The notes below the pieces were generated by a model, which did no database searches, was not told the origin of the DNA, and saw nothing but the letters and a program-made list of their open reading frames with translations. A stretch of 64,000 nt of DNA from the NCBI RefSeq assembly GCF_963855985.1, contig NC_087109.1, forward strand, positions 9,506,001 through 9,570,000, read 5' to 3'. The translations under genes and the position numbers were made by a program. The stretch comes from Ostrinia nubilalis. Taxonomy: Eukaryota; Arthropoda; Insecta; Lepidoptera; Crambidae. Below are positions 42,675 to 54,837 of this stretch, one piece after another. Numbering within the stretch: position 1 is the first letter of the stretch; each line of letters opens with the position of its first letter.

Positions 42675-43115
42675 TGCTCGAAGACCTTAATCAAGTTTCC
42701 CAACAGGTAGGCCTTCGGATGAATATGGAAAAAACGAAGCTTATGTCGAATGTCCATGTTGCTCCTTACCCAGTTTCGGTTTGGAGCTCGATTCTCGAGA
42801 TTGTTGACAAGTAAGTATATGTCTATCTCGGACAAACGATCAGCTAGGTAGTTAGATGCAATTTCGAAAACGAGGTAAATCGTCGAATACGAAGACGAAA
42901 GTCTTCAATTAGTGTGTGTTACATACGGTGGTGATGATATACGGCTCGAAAACGTGGCCTTTGAATATAGGACACAACGTGTTATGGAGAGGGATAAGCT
43001 TGATGTTTTTTTACGAGATCTAATCAGAAATGAGGAGCTCCGTAAACTAACTAAGGTCGCTGACATAGCCCGACGGACTAGCAAGCTGAAGTGGCAATGG
43101 GCAGGGCACATAGTA
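42668..43115 (+). pseudogene. Degraded RTE LINE reverse-transcriptase C-terminal region
   Basis: Broken frames read QVGLRMNMEKTKLMSNVHVA, LEIVDKYVYLGQTI, then TQRVMERDKLDVFLRDLIRN and DIARRTSKLKWQWAGHI, collinear with the 58698-59777 RTE copy but with stops and deletions. Confidence 0.75.
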
Positions 43116-43992
43116 GTTAGTACGCAGAACTGACGGTCCATAGTCCAGTAAAATTAATGTTTGAAAGGGAGTTGAGATGTCGTTCTTTGTTGACCAAGTG
43201 CCTATGGCAAATGCTAAAATTGATTTAGAACAAGTTAAATTAACCATAAATAGTAAAGATATTAAAATATTTGCAGTGGAACAAAAAGTGATGGTGAGAG
43301 ACATGAGAAAATCATTAGTCTTTGCCAATCATGTACTTTGGGCTTTGTGGCAGGTTGTGGCGAGTTTAAACGCTTTGTTTAAAATCTCAATTAAAACTTT
43401 TATCTGATTCCGATATTACGATATTGGGTCGCTCAATATCGGAATTGAAATATCGGATCTCGCAGTCCGAGATTCCGATATTCATGCCCTACTCCTGACT
43501 CCATCATTAGACCAGCTCAATGGTACCACAACATTGCATTTTCATCGTACTTACATAAGTATACAAAATTGCAGCTCAATCGGTTGAGGAGAACTGGTCT
43601 TAAATTCAGTTGCAAGATTTGTCCCATACATATACATATAAGAGTACTTAATTATTATTGTTCTGTGATATAAGCTTGTAAATAAATAAAAAAATAGCAT
43701 TTTTATATCGTTTCTTTCTGGTTACAAAAACTGTTGTTTTGGGTTCTGGAAGTTCTGGAAGCCCGAACGTACTTGTCAGAACGCTTTTTTCTAGTGTTTT
43801 TCAGCATGCCTGCTTTATCTTTTTGGTAAATAGTAGGTACTCGATTAACGATTAACGGACTTAGGATAATTTAACGGAAGTTAACGAGTCCGTTAACATT
43901 TTTTAAAGTTAACTTAAAAGTTAATCCGTTAATAGAAATGTTAACTTCGTTAATTAACGATTAACGGATTAACGAGTTAATGCCCAGCTATG

Positions 43993-44970
43993 ATAACAGT
44001 CAAGGTAATCTCAGAAACAGCTGGTCTCATTGACATCTGTATGGAGAAATAAAACGGATTGTTCTTTTTCTAGTTTAAAAAAAGCAGTTTTTCTAGATTC
44101 TAGCTGAATTTTTGCATTCCTCTAAAAGTACCTGAATGAATGGTGCAAGTACTTTACATGTGCTTGAATTTTTTTAAACCACAATTAAATACATATTGAC
44201 ATTCTGTTAGCTCAGGCTTCAGCATTACGAAACTTTTCCGTGACTTCATACTACATATTTTTTACATTTCATCATCATCAAACTGTTGTTTCATTAAAAT
44301 GATGAGGGTATCATTAAATTAAGTCGTCATTTAAATACTGTATAATGGAGTCATTATCTGCTACACATGGACACAAAGATCTTGAGGAAAACTGACTTAT
44401 CTTCTATACCTATCTACCTACACATCCAGCAGTTTATTTCGTACAGAACTAAGACAATATTCGTTAGATTTAAACATTATTAGGTACCACTAATTGCCTT
44501 TCAGTTAACTGGATCCAAAAAACTATACGAAACTGTAGTTTACAACATAATAAGAATAAATCATCGCCCGCTCAGCAAAAATCGCGACATGACACAAACA
44601 TCATGCCGAGAAGCTGGTTTTCAGTGGGAACCAATGCGTGATGAGGATTGCGCGCCCTTCTGGTCGAGAAGGTTTGGTCAGACATAATAGTGACAAAATG
44701 TTTCAAATCGGTCCAGTAGTTTTGGAGCCTTCAATACAAACAAACAATCAACTCTTTCCTCTTTATAATATTAGCGTAGACAACAAATTTTTATCGTCGA
44801 AATAACCGGGGCAAAGTGGTTCGCATCCGCAAGGCCATTAAAACGGTCGCTCTTAGGGGGCGAATGTTTCTGTGATGAGCGAGGACATTTGTGTCTAAGT
44901 GTCAGTAAAGTACCATCATCCGTTATTGCTATGAACGTAGCCTTGTCCAAAAGGGGGCACAAGAAACTAG
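43993..44970. other. Non-genic stretch
   Basis: AT-rich. A short fragment of the 'TTTATAATATTAGCG' repeat family lies at 44690-44775. Nothing else supported. Confidence 0.4.
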
Positions 44971-45116
44971 CGCCTGTATTCACAAAGATTACTATGAGGT
45001 CTCACAGTGCGCGTGGACGCACAGGATCTCACGCGAACCAATCACAGAGCTCTATACCACGCTGTGCGTTCGATTTGCTGCTTTACTTAAGCAAGCATCG
45101 TTTGTGAACACGGGCG
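44971..45116 (+). repeat. MITE family M1, copy 3
   Basis: CGCCTGTATTCACAAAGATT ... TTTGTGAACACGGGCG with the full core. Confidence 0.85.
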
Positions 45117-45349
45117 AAGGGCTATTAATAAAGAGTAAAAAAATGTCAATTATAAGAAGAAACATCTTAAAATATGGGTACACATCATTGAGTTAAGAAA
45201 AGAAATACGATAGTAATTTATTATTTCATTAACCCTTAGAAGTACACTTTTAGACATAGACCTCCAACTTCTCCATAAAAAACCACAATGTCCATTATTA
45301 GACTATAGGCATAGAGATAGAGACGCTTCCATTTTCTTATGTATTAACT

Positions 45350-45564
45350 AGCTTTAGCCCACCCGCGGATTCGCCCGCGTGAAATTTGTCTGTCACCGAA
45401 AAACTTTATCGCACCTGTCCCTGTTTCAAAAACCGGGATAAAACTATCTTATGTAAGGACATAAAAGGGAAAGGTCCCGGGACTCAAACTATCTCTATGC
45501 CAAATTTTTAAGCGTGAAAGCGTGACAGACAGACAGTACTCTCGCATTTATAATATTAGTAGGG
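45350..45564 (-). repeat. 'TTTATAATATTAGTA' repeat family member
   Basis: AACTAGCTTTAGCCCACCCG ... GGGACTCAAACTATCTCTAT ... TCGCATTTATAATATTAGTA. Close to the copy at 32128-32355. Confidence 0.8.
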
Positions 45565-45777
45565 ATTACATTTTTGCGACATCATCATCATTAGGTAGGT
45601 AGATAATTGCTAGTCTTCACCTCAGGAACACGATTCTGTCTGATTTACCAACAAAAGTACCTAACACGTAAACTTTTGAGAGCCTGATGGCAAATCAATA
45701 CTTAGCTACAATATCTGTTTCATTGACAGCAAGAGCATTGTTGTGTTACGGCAGTTAGAGGTAAGGATATCCAGTTC

Positions 45778-46145
45778 TTCTGTGGTTGAGGATTACGGGT
45801 GAAGCTTGCTTCCATCTTCGGCCTGATCATCACTTTCCATCAGGTGAGATGCAGGCAGGCCAAGAGCTTCCTTGTTGTAGATGAAATAGTTGACTAGCTG
45901 TGTCCGCAACTTCGTACGCGTGAAAATAATTTGAATAATATTTCTCGTTTTTGCAACATTTTTCTTTAGTTACTGCTCCGCCGCTATTGGCTGTAGGGTG
46001 ATGTTATAGCCTAAAGCCTTTCTCAATAAATGGCCTATCCAACACAAAAATAATTATTCAAATCGGATCAAGACTTCAGGAGTTCCTTAGATTAACGCGT
46101 TTAAATAAACAAACTCTTCATCTTTATAATATTAGTAGTAAGTAT
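45778..46145. repeat. Jockey-like LINE tail and adjoining repeat
   Basis: 45788-45885 (CTTCGGCCTGATCATCAC, CATCAGGTGAGATGCAGG) resembles a LINE 3' end. 45893-46142 is another member of the 'CTTCGTACGCGTG ... TTTATAATATTAGTA' group. 46146-46931 shows nothing further. Confidence 0.5.
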
Positions 46146-46931
46146 GGATTAGTCTCACTAGCCGATCCACGACAGTGCTCTAAATTGAGTAATTCCATAA
46201 ACAATCGAAAGAAGCAGGGCGAATCGCTTACATAACTGATTTAACAGTGTTAACAGTGTTACAGCGTAATCCAAGTAATTGGAGACCTGTTAAAAATAGA
46301 CTGTGCATTATTTTTCTAGTTTATTGCGAATTATATCAGACTTGTATGTCCTCACTTGGATTAAGGTCGTCCGCAGCGAGTTTCCTTGTCTAGTTAGTTC
46401 TTTATTGTATCTCAAGCTAATTGGGGAACATACAGCAGTATTTTTCTAAACCACACGCATATACTGATTTTAAAAGCGAAAACAAGGTCTATTCCTTATC
46501 AATTTTGATGAATTTTGGCGAGCAGCAATCGATTTGCCCACACCTAACTTTGAAGCGTAATAAAGTAAATGAAACATTATCCAAGTAGAGTTACTCATTG
46601 TCCTTTTTAAATGCATTTTTATTTTGGTATGGTGACTCTAGCTAGAATGTACGCACTTGAGCGAGTATAATGGACCTCTAATCATCTGTCCATCGGGTTC
46701 AGACATTCATCATCAATATCAGCTAATGTAGCAATCGCATCATCATCACAATCATAGCAATTCGGTGCTGGCTAAAAAAATTTGGGTGATTTGTTAAGCG
46801 ACATTTATTTTACCATGTCTTTAGATAGTCTTCATCCAGCTTCTGCCAGTATTCTTTCGCTAGTCTACACTCCACACTGGAGGGGTAAAGGGGTTTCTAC
46901 ACTACACTTATTAAGTCCTTGACTCGACTAA

Positions 46932-48331
46932 AGGGTCATTCCATGACAAATGTTACCGAGGGTGAAAAACTAAATATGTTCTTTTCGCATTAAATCTGAT
47001 GAATTTTGAAAGTAAACATTCCAAATTATAATGTGCAACAAAAAAAATCTGAAAGAAACAAGTAATTTTTAAGTTATTAGTCTTCAAAGTCTATACTTAA
47101 GCCAACTGTCTGAATGATCATTTTCTCTCTAATTATTGGTAATACGATTTTAAAAAAACTATTAATCTGTGAAACGTTTTGCCACTATATAATTCGAGGG
47201 TATTTATCATAGTATTGGTAGATAGCGTCATAGTCCCAAAAAAATTGATAATCATCAAGTTTTAAGTGTGTTTTCTTGTTACTTCGGCGATGTAACACCC
47301 GAAACAGAAAAACAGGTATTTGTTTTATTATTGTACCTTACACATGGATTAGGGTAACAATATTTGGTAAAAGTAAGGTCATGGTAGTAATGATTTCAAA
47401 TACTAACTAATATCTGAGCATGATACTAATTTAGTATGTTTCTTTCTTGACTATAAACTGTAACACCCGAAACGTTTCGGGTATTACATTTTTATTTATA
47501 TGTCGATAATGTGTGTATATTGCTTGGAGAAGTGAAAAAGTATTACTGTGAGGGTCCTTTGACCTCCCACTAGCGCTGGCATCGGAAAGGAGTCATATTT
47601 CTCAATTTAAGACTTTTTTGAAATGTCGACTTAACACTAAAATTAAGGTATTGCCAAAAAGTGTCGATGTTTGACATTTCCAATAAATATCGTAATTAGA
47701 AATTAAAGTAATGCTATTTCAAGCCAAAAACAATAGAAAAAGCTATATTCTGAGGAAAAATTAAACTTGAACTTTGTATATTTTTTAAAAAAAGCTGCTT
47801 CGTATTTTCAAACCAGAATTCGCTCTATTTGTGTTTATTTGTTGTACTCCTTATTTTGTAGTACCTAGAGACTAATAAAACACCGATTTTATCGATAAAA
47901 CGCTTTGAATTTTCGTACTCGTAACACCCGAAACAAAACCATTGTAACACCCGAAACAAAGAAAAAATTTATAAAAAAATAGTAAAACGTTTTATTTAAC
48001 ATTGATTGTATGTTACATGGTTTGTAAATTTCATACTTTAGAAGTCCTGTAAGTTTTAGGTATGATTCCTTAAGAAAATTCGCTAAATTTCGAGTAAATG
48101 CAGCAACAGTCAGAACATAGAGGCAAAATCTCGTAACGCCCGAAACGCACACTTTTCGACATATATTTTCGTTATCCTACATTCTAAGCTGTACAAACTT
48201 TATTATTTAGATGAAACAACTAAAAACGGACAGATTAAGGCACTAACATTATTAAAATACTATTTCAAAATACATGAAATTGTTGAATATGTGTGTACGA
48301 ACGTAACACCCGAAACGATGGAATGAAAGAA
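46932..48331. mobile_element. Putative TIR element with seven GTAACACCCGAAAC words
   Basis: AGGGTCATTCCATGAC at the left and GATGGAATGAAAGAAC at the right share an inverted TCATTCCAT. The 14-mer GTAAC(A/G)CCCGAAAC is at 47292, 47460, 47921, 47944, 48133 and 48303 on the plus strand, with one inverted copy at 47474-47487 making a palindrome with the second. No ORF with coding features. Ends are less certain than the words. Confidence 0.55.
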
Positions 48332-48865
48332 CTTGTTTAATCCCAGCAGTTCAGATTCTTTATAGTCGTCAATTCATAATCTCTGGTCAAAGGCACTCAT
48401 ACAAGGAAAAATAATTATTATGCTTATGTTGTATAAAATAATAAGATAATAGAATAGTCACCTATTATTATGTACGCATATCGCGTGATGACCGTATATT
48501 AATATAATTTTTATAAATATACAATTACCTGATAGACGCAAAACAACAGATGATAGTTATTATGGTTATGTATATTAGCAATATCTTAACGAAGTTAATA
48601 TTAAATTGCAAAACTAAATTGAATTAAAATTATCTCACTTACGTGCCATAAGCTGATTAAAATGATTAATGTGCACTTAAGGTAATTCCACGCAGAGTAT
48701 AAATAACAGGATTTACTTTACTTGCTTAAAAAACTTGGTATTCCATCATGCCTGATGATAGAGCCGTCTGTAAGAAATACTATTGAAAGCAAATAGACTC
48801 CCAATCCTCACCACTACGTTCAGGAACATTCGGCTAATACTACAAGAATCGATCAAAAATTTTTG

Positions 48866-49047
48866 TAAGACTATGCGCAGACCACCGATTTTTAGTTGGC
48901 CGATAGTTGTGCCCGATTTTAAATTGTATGAAGAATCGGCCAAATCGAATCGGTGTAATGTGCGCACTTCCACACATGCCCATACTGATCAACTGCCCGA
49001 CTAAACTATCGGCCGACGAAAAATCGGTGGTCTGCGCCTAGTCTTAG
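48866..49047. repeat. MITE family M2, copy 1
   Basis: AAGACTATGCGCAGACCACC at the left and GGTGGTCTGCGCCTAGTCTT at the right are inverted, with further GGCCGATAGTT/AACTATCGGCC pairs. A second, inverted copy is at 60641-60808. Confidence 0.85.
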
Positions 49048-49165
49048 GAGTTTAAAGGAAGAAAGTGTAATTTTTTTGTAGCTACAGCTGCATTAGGAAG
49101 TCTCGCTGACGTTTGACGTCACAAAAGCACCCTCCCTTGAAGTCCCTTGCCGCTCCCATACCTTA

Positions 49166-49549
49166 GGCCTCAGCCTCGAGTTTAGCGGGCAGCGGGGCGG
49201 GAGCGGCGGCGGCGCGGGAGCGGCGGCGGCGCGGGAGCGGGTCGGGCAACGCAGACCCGTTCTTGAAACAAGCGGGCAGCTCGCGCGGCTTTAGCGGCGA
49301 AGTGTTGTGTTCGGGGTTGTGTTGTCGAGATATTTGTTTTTATTCGCAAACGAAATGTCTGAACAACGGCGACAATTTTATTTCGATTCAAATTTATTCC
49401 TAACGCTCGATTTATTGTGGGCAAAAGAAGCAGTGCGCTGCCCGCTCGTTGCCCGCTGCCCGCTCGTTGCCCGCTCGATGCCCGCTCCCGCGCCGCTGTT
49501 TTCGAGAACCGGTCTATTTGATTTTACGCATTAACTCGAAGCTGAGGCC
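49166..49549. mobile_element. PIF/Harbinger-like non-autonomous element, GC-rich
   Basis: Flanked by TTA at 49163-49165 and 49550-49552. The ends GGCCTCAGCCTCGAGTT and AACTCGAAGCTGAGGCC are inverted. The interior has a GGGAGCGGCGGCGGCGC tandem near the left and GCCCGCTCGTT repeats near the right. A short plus frame at 49354 (MSEQRRQFYFDSNLFLTLDL) may be a relic of an accessory or transposase ORF. GC content stands out from the AT-rich surroundings. Confidence 0.7.
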
Positions 49550-50805
49550 TTAGGCACTGACACAGTTATGCGCTAGATCTGTTTGAAAAAAAATGTGAAA
49601 CCGTTACTACCTGTAGAGAAATACAGGATGAAATGATGATACAGTCGTAGTAGGTATTACAAACCACCTTGCCAAGCAGACCCTGCATAATTACAACATG
49701 CACCGCCCCTGCTGTGACACCAATTACCTAGCCCCAAACTAAGCTCTTTATGGACGACTGTACATCAAACTAAACACCCTTATATCTTTTGTAATAGATG
49801 CGATTTTCCGACAACATTGTTTATCCTGAAGGGCGGTCGACTGTACTACGGCGACTCGAGCGGATAAACATACTTAAATAATGTAAACGGCCATGACTCA
49901 GGTACAAAATGCTTGTTACATACAAAGTATCAAAGTATACTATGTAATAGGGCAGGTGGAAGCCCTACTTTGTGAAACTCTTTCGATTAAGTATATGCTT
50001 CTGTGTCGAAGAATGCTAATAACAAGTGAGAGAGATAAGAAAAGATGTACCTAGATTAACATTGAAAGGACGAAAGGAAATCTGAAGGCTAGAAGGAAAA
50101 CAGCAAACAGCAACAAATCCATGTATAGATAAATCATTTATTTGCATACAGTAACACACATAATTATGTTCATTTCGGTCTGCCACAGTCTCTAATCACG
50201 CGTAACATACATACACATAATTTTACTACATTTATTATACTAACTCAAAAAAAAGGTTATCAGTTTTACATTAAGTGTCTGCATAATTCCGCGAGTATCT
50301 CGTGTTTGTCTGAACCGATTTCAAAACAAAATTATACTTACTTGCTAAAAGTGCAAATATACATTTTCATACCCTCAGTTGAGAAATAATGGGGATGAAA
50401 ATCTATATGGGAGATTCCAATCCCCTATCATCCCCAATTAATTTTCAAAACTCCAAAAGATCTTAGTAAACTAAGTTAAAGACTTGACTCAAAATCTACA
50501 ACGCAGATACCTACTGCGTCTACAAAAATGATCTAAACATGATGTCATAAAATTCCTCATTCACCTTGACTGGTGAGTAAGGCGCTAGAAATCCCATGTT
50601 TAAACTGATTATTGTCTAATTATGCGACAGTAATTGTATATAGCTTGATTCAATGTATGGTTTTGGGTATATATAATTATCTTTAATAAAATTTTGAATT
50701 AGGCTTAGTAGAGGCCGTATATTTTAAAGGCTTTTTGTATAGATTTTGTATGTTGTCATCATATTAATCATATAATCTCCACTGCAGGAGCACATACCCC
50801 TCTTT

Positions 50806-50937
50806 TCGTTAGTTTCTGCCGAATGAAGTCCACTGCTGGACAAAGGCCTCCCCCAAGGATTTGCACAAAGACCGGTCCTGCGCCGCCAGCATTCAGGCAC
50901 CTGCCGCGACCTTCATCAGATCGTCGGTCCACTTACC
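50806..50937 (-). repeat. RTE LINE 3'-tail fragment
   Basis: CCACTGCTGGACAAAGGCCT ... AGATCGTCGGTCCAC, the reverse of the RTE C-terminal coding end. 49553-50805 and 50938-51762 hold no other recognised feature. Confidence 0.8.
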
Positions 50938-51762
50938 CCCTCTTTTACCAGAGGCAAATGGTATAGGCTATAGGTACATAGACACAGTTAAAAAAGTTAC
51001 CTTTATGTAAACTCCAGGTTCCGAAGTACATAATCTTTTGTGTCAAAAAAACATGTTTATGATGATCTTAGATAATACTGCATTAAAAACCATAAAAATC
51101 CAGTCATTACTCACAATTTTAATTCAGATTACGATTACAAAAAAATTACTGCACCAAAATTGAAACTGAAATGATTATCCCTGATAAGTATAACCTATCC
51201 TATTTACATTGGACAGATAAAATATATCTCCGAAGATAGTGTGTTTATTGATAAATACTTCAGAGTAAATATCTACCTGGATTGTGCGCACGCGTCGATT
51301 TTTAAAACAAAAATCCAAAAACTTATTTGAAGGACGGTTTTTGTGTGTGGTTTACGTGCTGTGTATGATAAATGTAATGTGATTGTGTATGCGATTGACA
51401 TAGAACCAAGATGAAGTTGAAAAATCCTCTGTCCTTACCAAACTTAGGTTAGTATTTTTTTTTAATAAGGAAGACTCTTTCGCTGTAGGTTTTTGTCCAA
51501 AATGTAAGTTGAAATGAGCAAATCTTACCAATTTTGGCACTTCGTTGCAATTTTACAATCTGTGATGGAGCGGCTTATGCCTTTTGTTTCGCCAAAATGT
51601 AGGTAACAAAGTAATAAATTTTAAATCTCTAATGGACTGGAAATGGACACCATAATTCGCATCACGATCTCACAACCCGAAGAATGCAAATACTGCCTAA
51701 AATTATTGAATATTGAAAAAAATAAGTTTGCCTTGGAGGCTTAGAGGCTGTATCAAAGGCCC

Positions 51763-51884
51763 TAATGCCCGTTTTCACCATCAATCCCTAATTTTTAAGT
51801 GACCTCTATGAAAACAAAATTCATGTTATGTATTACCATAGGGGTTACTTAAAAATTAAGGATTGATGGTGAAAACGGGCATAA
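51763..51884. repeat. Short MITE with ~45-bp TIRs
   Basis: TAATGCCCGTTTTCACCATC and GATGGTGAAAACGGGCATAA are inverted and extend through a TTAAGT/ACTTAA match, so most of the element folds on itself. Confidence 0.85.
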
Positions 51885-52380
51885 GTCTCCTTATCACAGA
51901 ATATGACCTTATTATGTAATAGCAATAAAATAAGAGCGATCAACATAAACGTTTCGTCCGATGTACGGCAAAGTAAACAAAATAAGTTACACGGAGTTAC
52001 TAGTAACCTGCATTGCAGTAGTCGGTAGTGGACTGGCAATGTCATACATGGCACCTACATGTCTCATTCAATGAACAAACCAATCAATGAAAGTTAGGAT
52101 GAACTCTTTGCGTATTGTGTGTGTCAGTGTGTCCCTAGACAGTTTACTCTGCCGAAAGAATTTGATCAGAATAGGAAAACTTTTGTAACTCACGACTTTT
52201 CTCCAGTACTAAAAGGTGGTTCGCTTCGGGAAACCCATTCTCAATACTCTACCATTTATTGCTTCCATAATGAACTTTAAAAGGCAAGGCAATTAGGAGA
52301 GGAGGAGCACTGCCCCCGTTGTCGATCCAGATTGCTAACGGCTTGATTACCTTCTGTGCAAAACATTTTTTAAATAAGTA

Positions 52381-52513
52381 TTACGCCCGTATTCACAAAC
52401 GATGCCTGCTTAAGTGAAGCAGCAAATCGAACGCACAGGTTGGTTCGTGTGTCACCCTGTGCGTCCACGCGCACTGTGCGACCTCATAGTAATGTTTGTG
52501 AATACGGGCGTTA
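52381..52513 (-). repeat. MITE family M1, copy 4 (internally deleted)
   Basis: Inverted copy running from ACGCCCGTATTCACAAACGA to TTGTGAATACGGGCGTTA. Lacks about 22 bp around the usual AGAGCTCTGTGATTGG segment. Confidence 0.85.
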
Positions 52514-52685
52514 GTTTCGTAGAGACACAGTTTCCCGAGAATACCCTGGGGTAGATTGGAAATATACCTGGTAGCATTTCTCATTATTGTTACTCTTGCA
52601 ATATTCCAGGATTTCCAGACTCGAAAAAAATTTGAAAATTCTTACTCAAATCAATACAAAACAAGAAATTTTTCGTTGAACTCCA

Positions 52686-52873
52686 AGGCTGGTTTTAGTG
52701 TCACGCGGACTGTCAGTGCGGATCGCTCCGCACAGCCGATTTGTATGAACTGCTAGGGAGCGGAGCGGTTCCTCCGGACCGCATTATTCTAAAACGCTCC
52801 CTAGAAGTTCATACAGATTGTCCGTGCGGAGCGGGTCCGCACCGGACGGTCCGCGTGACCCCAAAACCAGCCT
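52686..52873. repeat. MITE with 25-bp TIRs and GGAGCGG palindromes
   Basis: AGGCTGGTTTTAGTGTCACG and GTGACCCCAAAACCAGCCT are inverted ends. CTAGGGAGCG/CGCTCCCTAG and TGCGGAGCG/CGCTCCGCA pair inside. 52874-53745 is otherwise unassigned. Confidence 0.8.
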
Positions 52874-53745
52874 AAAACAATGACTATTGCTTAATGCACA
52901 AGCCCCCAAAATAATAAAATAGAGATCCATATCTCTACATGCAATAAAACCATTTAGGCACCTGTAATTAACACTAAACTCGATAAGAACTCAGGGAAAA
53001 TGTTTACGAGCGTTTTATCGAATACTCAACACCGTTTGAATCGGTTAAACAAATGTTTGTATGGCCTTAATCAAATATGGTATTGTTTAACTGCCTTTGT
53101 GTTTATCAGTTTCATTATTTCAGTGAATGTTTCGATTACTGATAAATATTGTGATCTACCGATTGTGTGGAACAGTATTGAAATCGGTCCATTGGTTTGG
53201 GAGCTGCGACGTCACGAGCAGATGTCATCTAAGGCTGGTTTCACACTCAGCTCCATAGACGTCGCATTTTTAGTTATTTTTTTCCAGCAGAAATAAATGT
53301 AAATTTTGCGTCTCTTTTGCCCAACGAAAGCTTTTTAAGTTATCGAGTAAAGGTTGTTGAATATCGACTACAGATAATTGAAACATGTAACATTGATAGC
53401 ACCCAAAGGACAGACATGACCTAGTTACAGCGAGACAAACTTGCTTGCTGTAGTGTTCTATAAGGGTGTAAAGGGAGGTTTTCGTCCATCAGTGGACTTC
53501 ATGGTAAATTAAAGATTGTCTAAACTTTAAGAGGTCTCTCAAATTAGAAGTTTTGAGCAGGACATCAGTCGTGCGATTGCGAGACAATGCACTGTTGGTA
53601 ACGTAACGACATATTTATTCCAACGCAGTTGTCATAAAAATTTCCGTGTGCGGTCCTAAAACAACGACTAGCATGAAGGAGCCCTATGCCCTTGTTAATA
53701 AGTACATTTAGCATTAAATCTAAGCCTATACTTTGTTTGTTACAG

Positions 53746-53841
53746 CCGAGCTAAGATGGTTGTTGACTTCGTGCAGCATCAGTGAGATGAATCAAGGCGG
53801 GCTGAAACACGCCGCCACCGAGTCGCGGCTCGACAACAAAC
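53746..53841 (+). CDS. 5' coding exon of an unidentified gene, with upstream ORF
   Basis: TTTGTTTGTTACAG precedes the exon, and AAAC|GTGAGT follows it. The ATG at 53787 opens MNQGGLKHAATESRLDNK, continuing into the next exon at one base of a codon (phase 1). The exon is clearly GC-richer than its flanks. An earlier ATG (53756) starts a nine-codon uORF (MVVDFVQHQ) whose TGA overlaps the region just before the main ATG. The acceptor means a 5' UTR exon exists upstream, possibly at about 36.6 kb. No later exon was recognised before the window end. Product not identified. Confidence 0.55.
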
Positions 53842-53901
53842 GTGAGTGTATTTGTTTTACTCAATAGGACTTTACCCGTCATAGGGCTTTGTCCCATATC
53901 G

Positions 53902-54083
53902 TTCGTTTCAGCCAAATGACACAAAGGCCTCCCCCAAGGATTTCCATAAGGACCGGTCCTGTGCTGCCCGCATCCAGGCTCTTCCCGCGACCTTCACCAG
54001 ATCGTCGGTAGTGGAAGGCCTGCCCACGCTACGTCCTCGGCCCGTGGTCGCCACTCGAGAACTTTTCTGCCCCCTATGTTGCC
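53902..54083 (-). repeat. RTE LINE 3'-tail fragment
   Basis: CGTTCGTTTCAGCCAAATGA ... ACCAGATCGTCGGTAGTGG ... CCACTCGAGAACTTTTCTGC, the reverse of the RTE end, with a small deletion near the start. It lies just downstream of the 53746 exon. Confidence 0.8.
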
Positions 54084-54428
54084 ACATTTTTCACTATAAT
54101 TTGGACCTCGCTGAAAACCAATAAACATTTGCAACATGTTGAGAGTTAAGGCCAAAAACACTGGTTTTTTAGTGATGTATATGCGCGTTTAACAGCCGAC
54201 GATGTCGACTGTATCGATACTAAAAAATCCCAGTGTAAAAAGGGTCTTAGCTAGTTGACATTGGAGCCTTACTCAGCTCAATCAATACGTGATGAGGATA
54301 ATTATTAGCCTTAAATTTAAGTAGGTAAGTGGTAGCTAACACGGTCTGAACATTTTCCTACAACACAGCACCTCCTTTGAACAATATTATTTATGCCACT
54401 TGCTTGAGGACTAATCAAAACCTTACAG

Positions 54429-54657
54429 CAAGGCTGCTCAACTCCAGGCCCGCGGGCCACAGGGTGGCCCCCAAAAGAATTTTAAGTGGCCCGCGCATGT
54501 ACAGTTTGAAAAAAAAACGCACCAAATAAAAAATCCCGCCGAGCACAGTACAAACTTTAAGATCTCTCTGAAGTTAGCTGTCAAAAATGTAGGTGGCCCG
54601 TCGTTAACGACTGAATGCACCGTTTGGCCCGACTCTTCAAAAGGTTGAGCAGCCTTG
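54429..54657. mobile_element. Short hAT-type element
   Basis: CAAGGCTGCTCAACTC and GGTTGAGCAGCCTTG are inverted ends. Flanks CCTTACAG (54421-54428) and CCTTAGAG (54658-54665) are an 8-bp duplication with one mismatch. GTGGCCC words repeat inside. Confidence 0.8.
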
Positions 54658-54837
54658 CCTTAGAGTATTCGTCAAGTTGACCTAATTGTCTGATGAATAA
54701 GAGTATAGACTTCTGTCTAGACATGAGATTTATGTATATGAAGTTATTTTTGGGAACCGTCGTATGTAGGATAATTTTTAGTTACGTAGTACTTTCTTTA
54801 AGGCTTTGGTCTACTATAAACGCCGTAGGTCACGCCA

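Larger units (their letters stand above)
40323..43491. mobile_element. Nested hAT-like element with ATATCGG-rich ends
   Basis: CTCCTGAC is repeated exactly at 40315-40322 and 43492-43499. The ends TAGGGCATGTAATATCGG and CCGATATTCATGCCCTA are inverted, followed inward by repeated TTCCGATATT/AATATCGGAA words. It hosts the element at 40438-42016 and RTE fragments at 42468-43115. Confidence 0.85.
39012..43992. mobile_element. Outer hAT-like element with TTAACG-rich ends (contains nested elements)
   Basis: ATAACAGT is repeated exactly at 39004-39011 and 43993-44000. The ends CATAGCTGGGCACCGTTAAT and TTAATGCCCAGCTATG are inverted. About 150 bp inside each end is packed with GTTAACG/CGTTAA words. 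The interior holds an unrelated repeat (39282-40050) and a second hAT-like element (40323-43491). No transposase. Confidence 0.85.

Noticed and set aside
47290..48320. GTAACACCCGAAAC repeats as a CRISPR array
   Set aside because: Spacing is irregular, orientation mixed, the host is an insect, and no cas gene is present.
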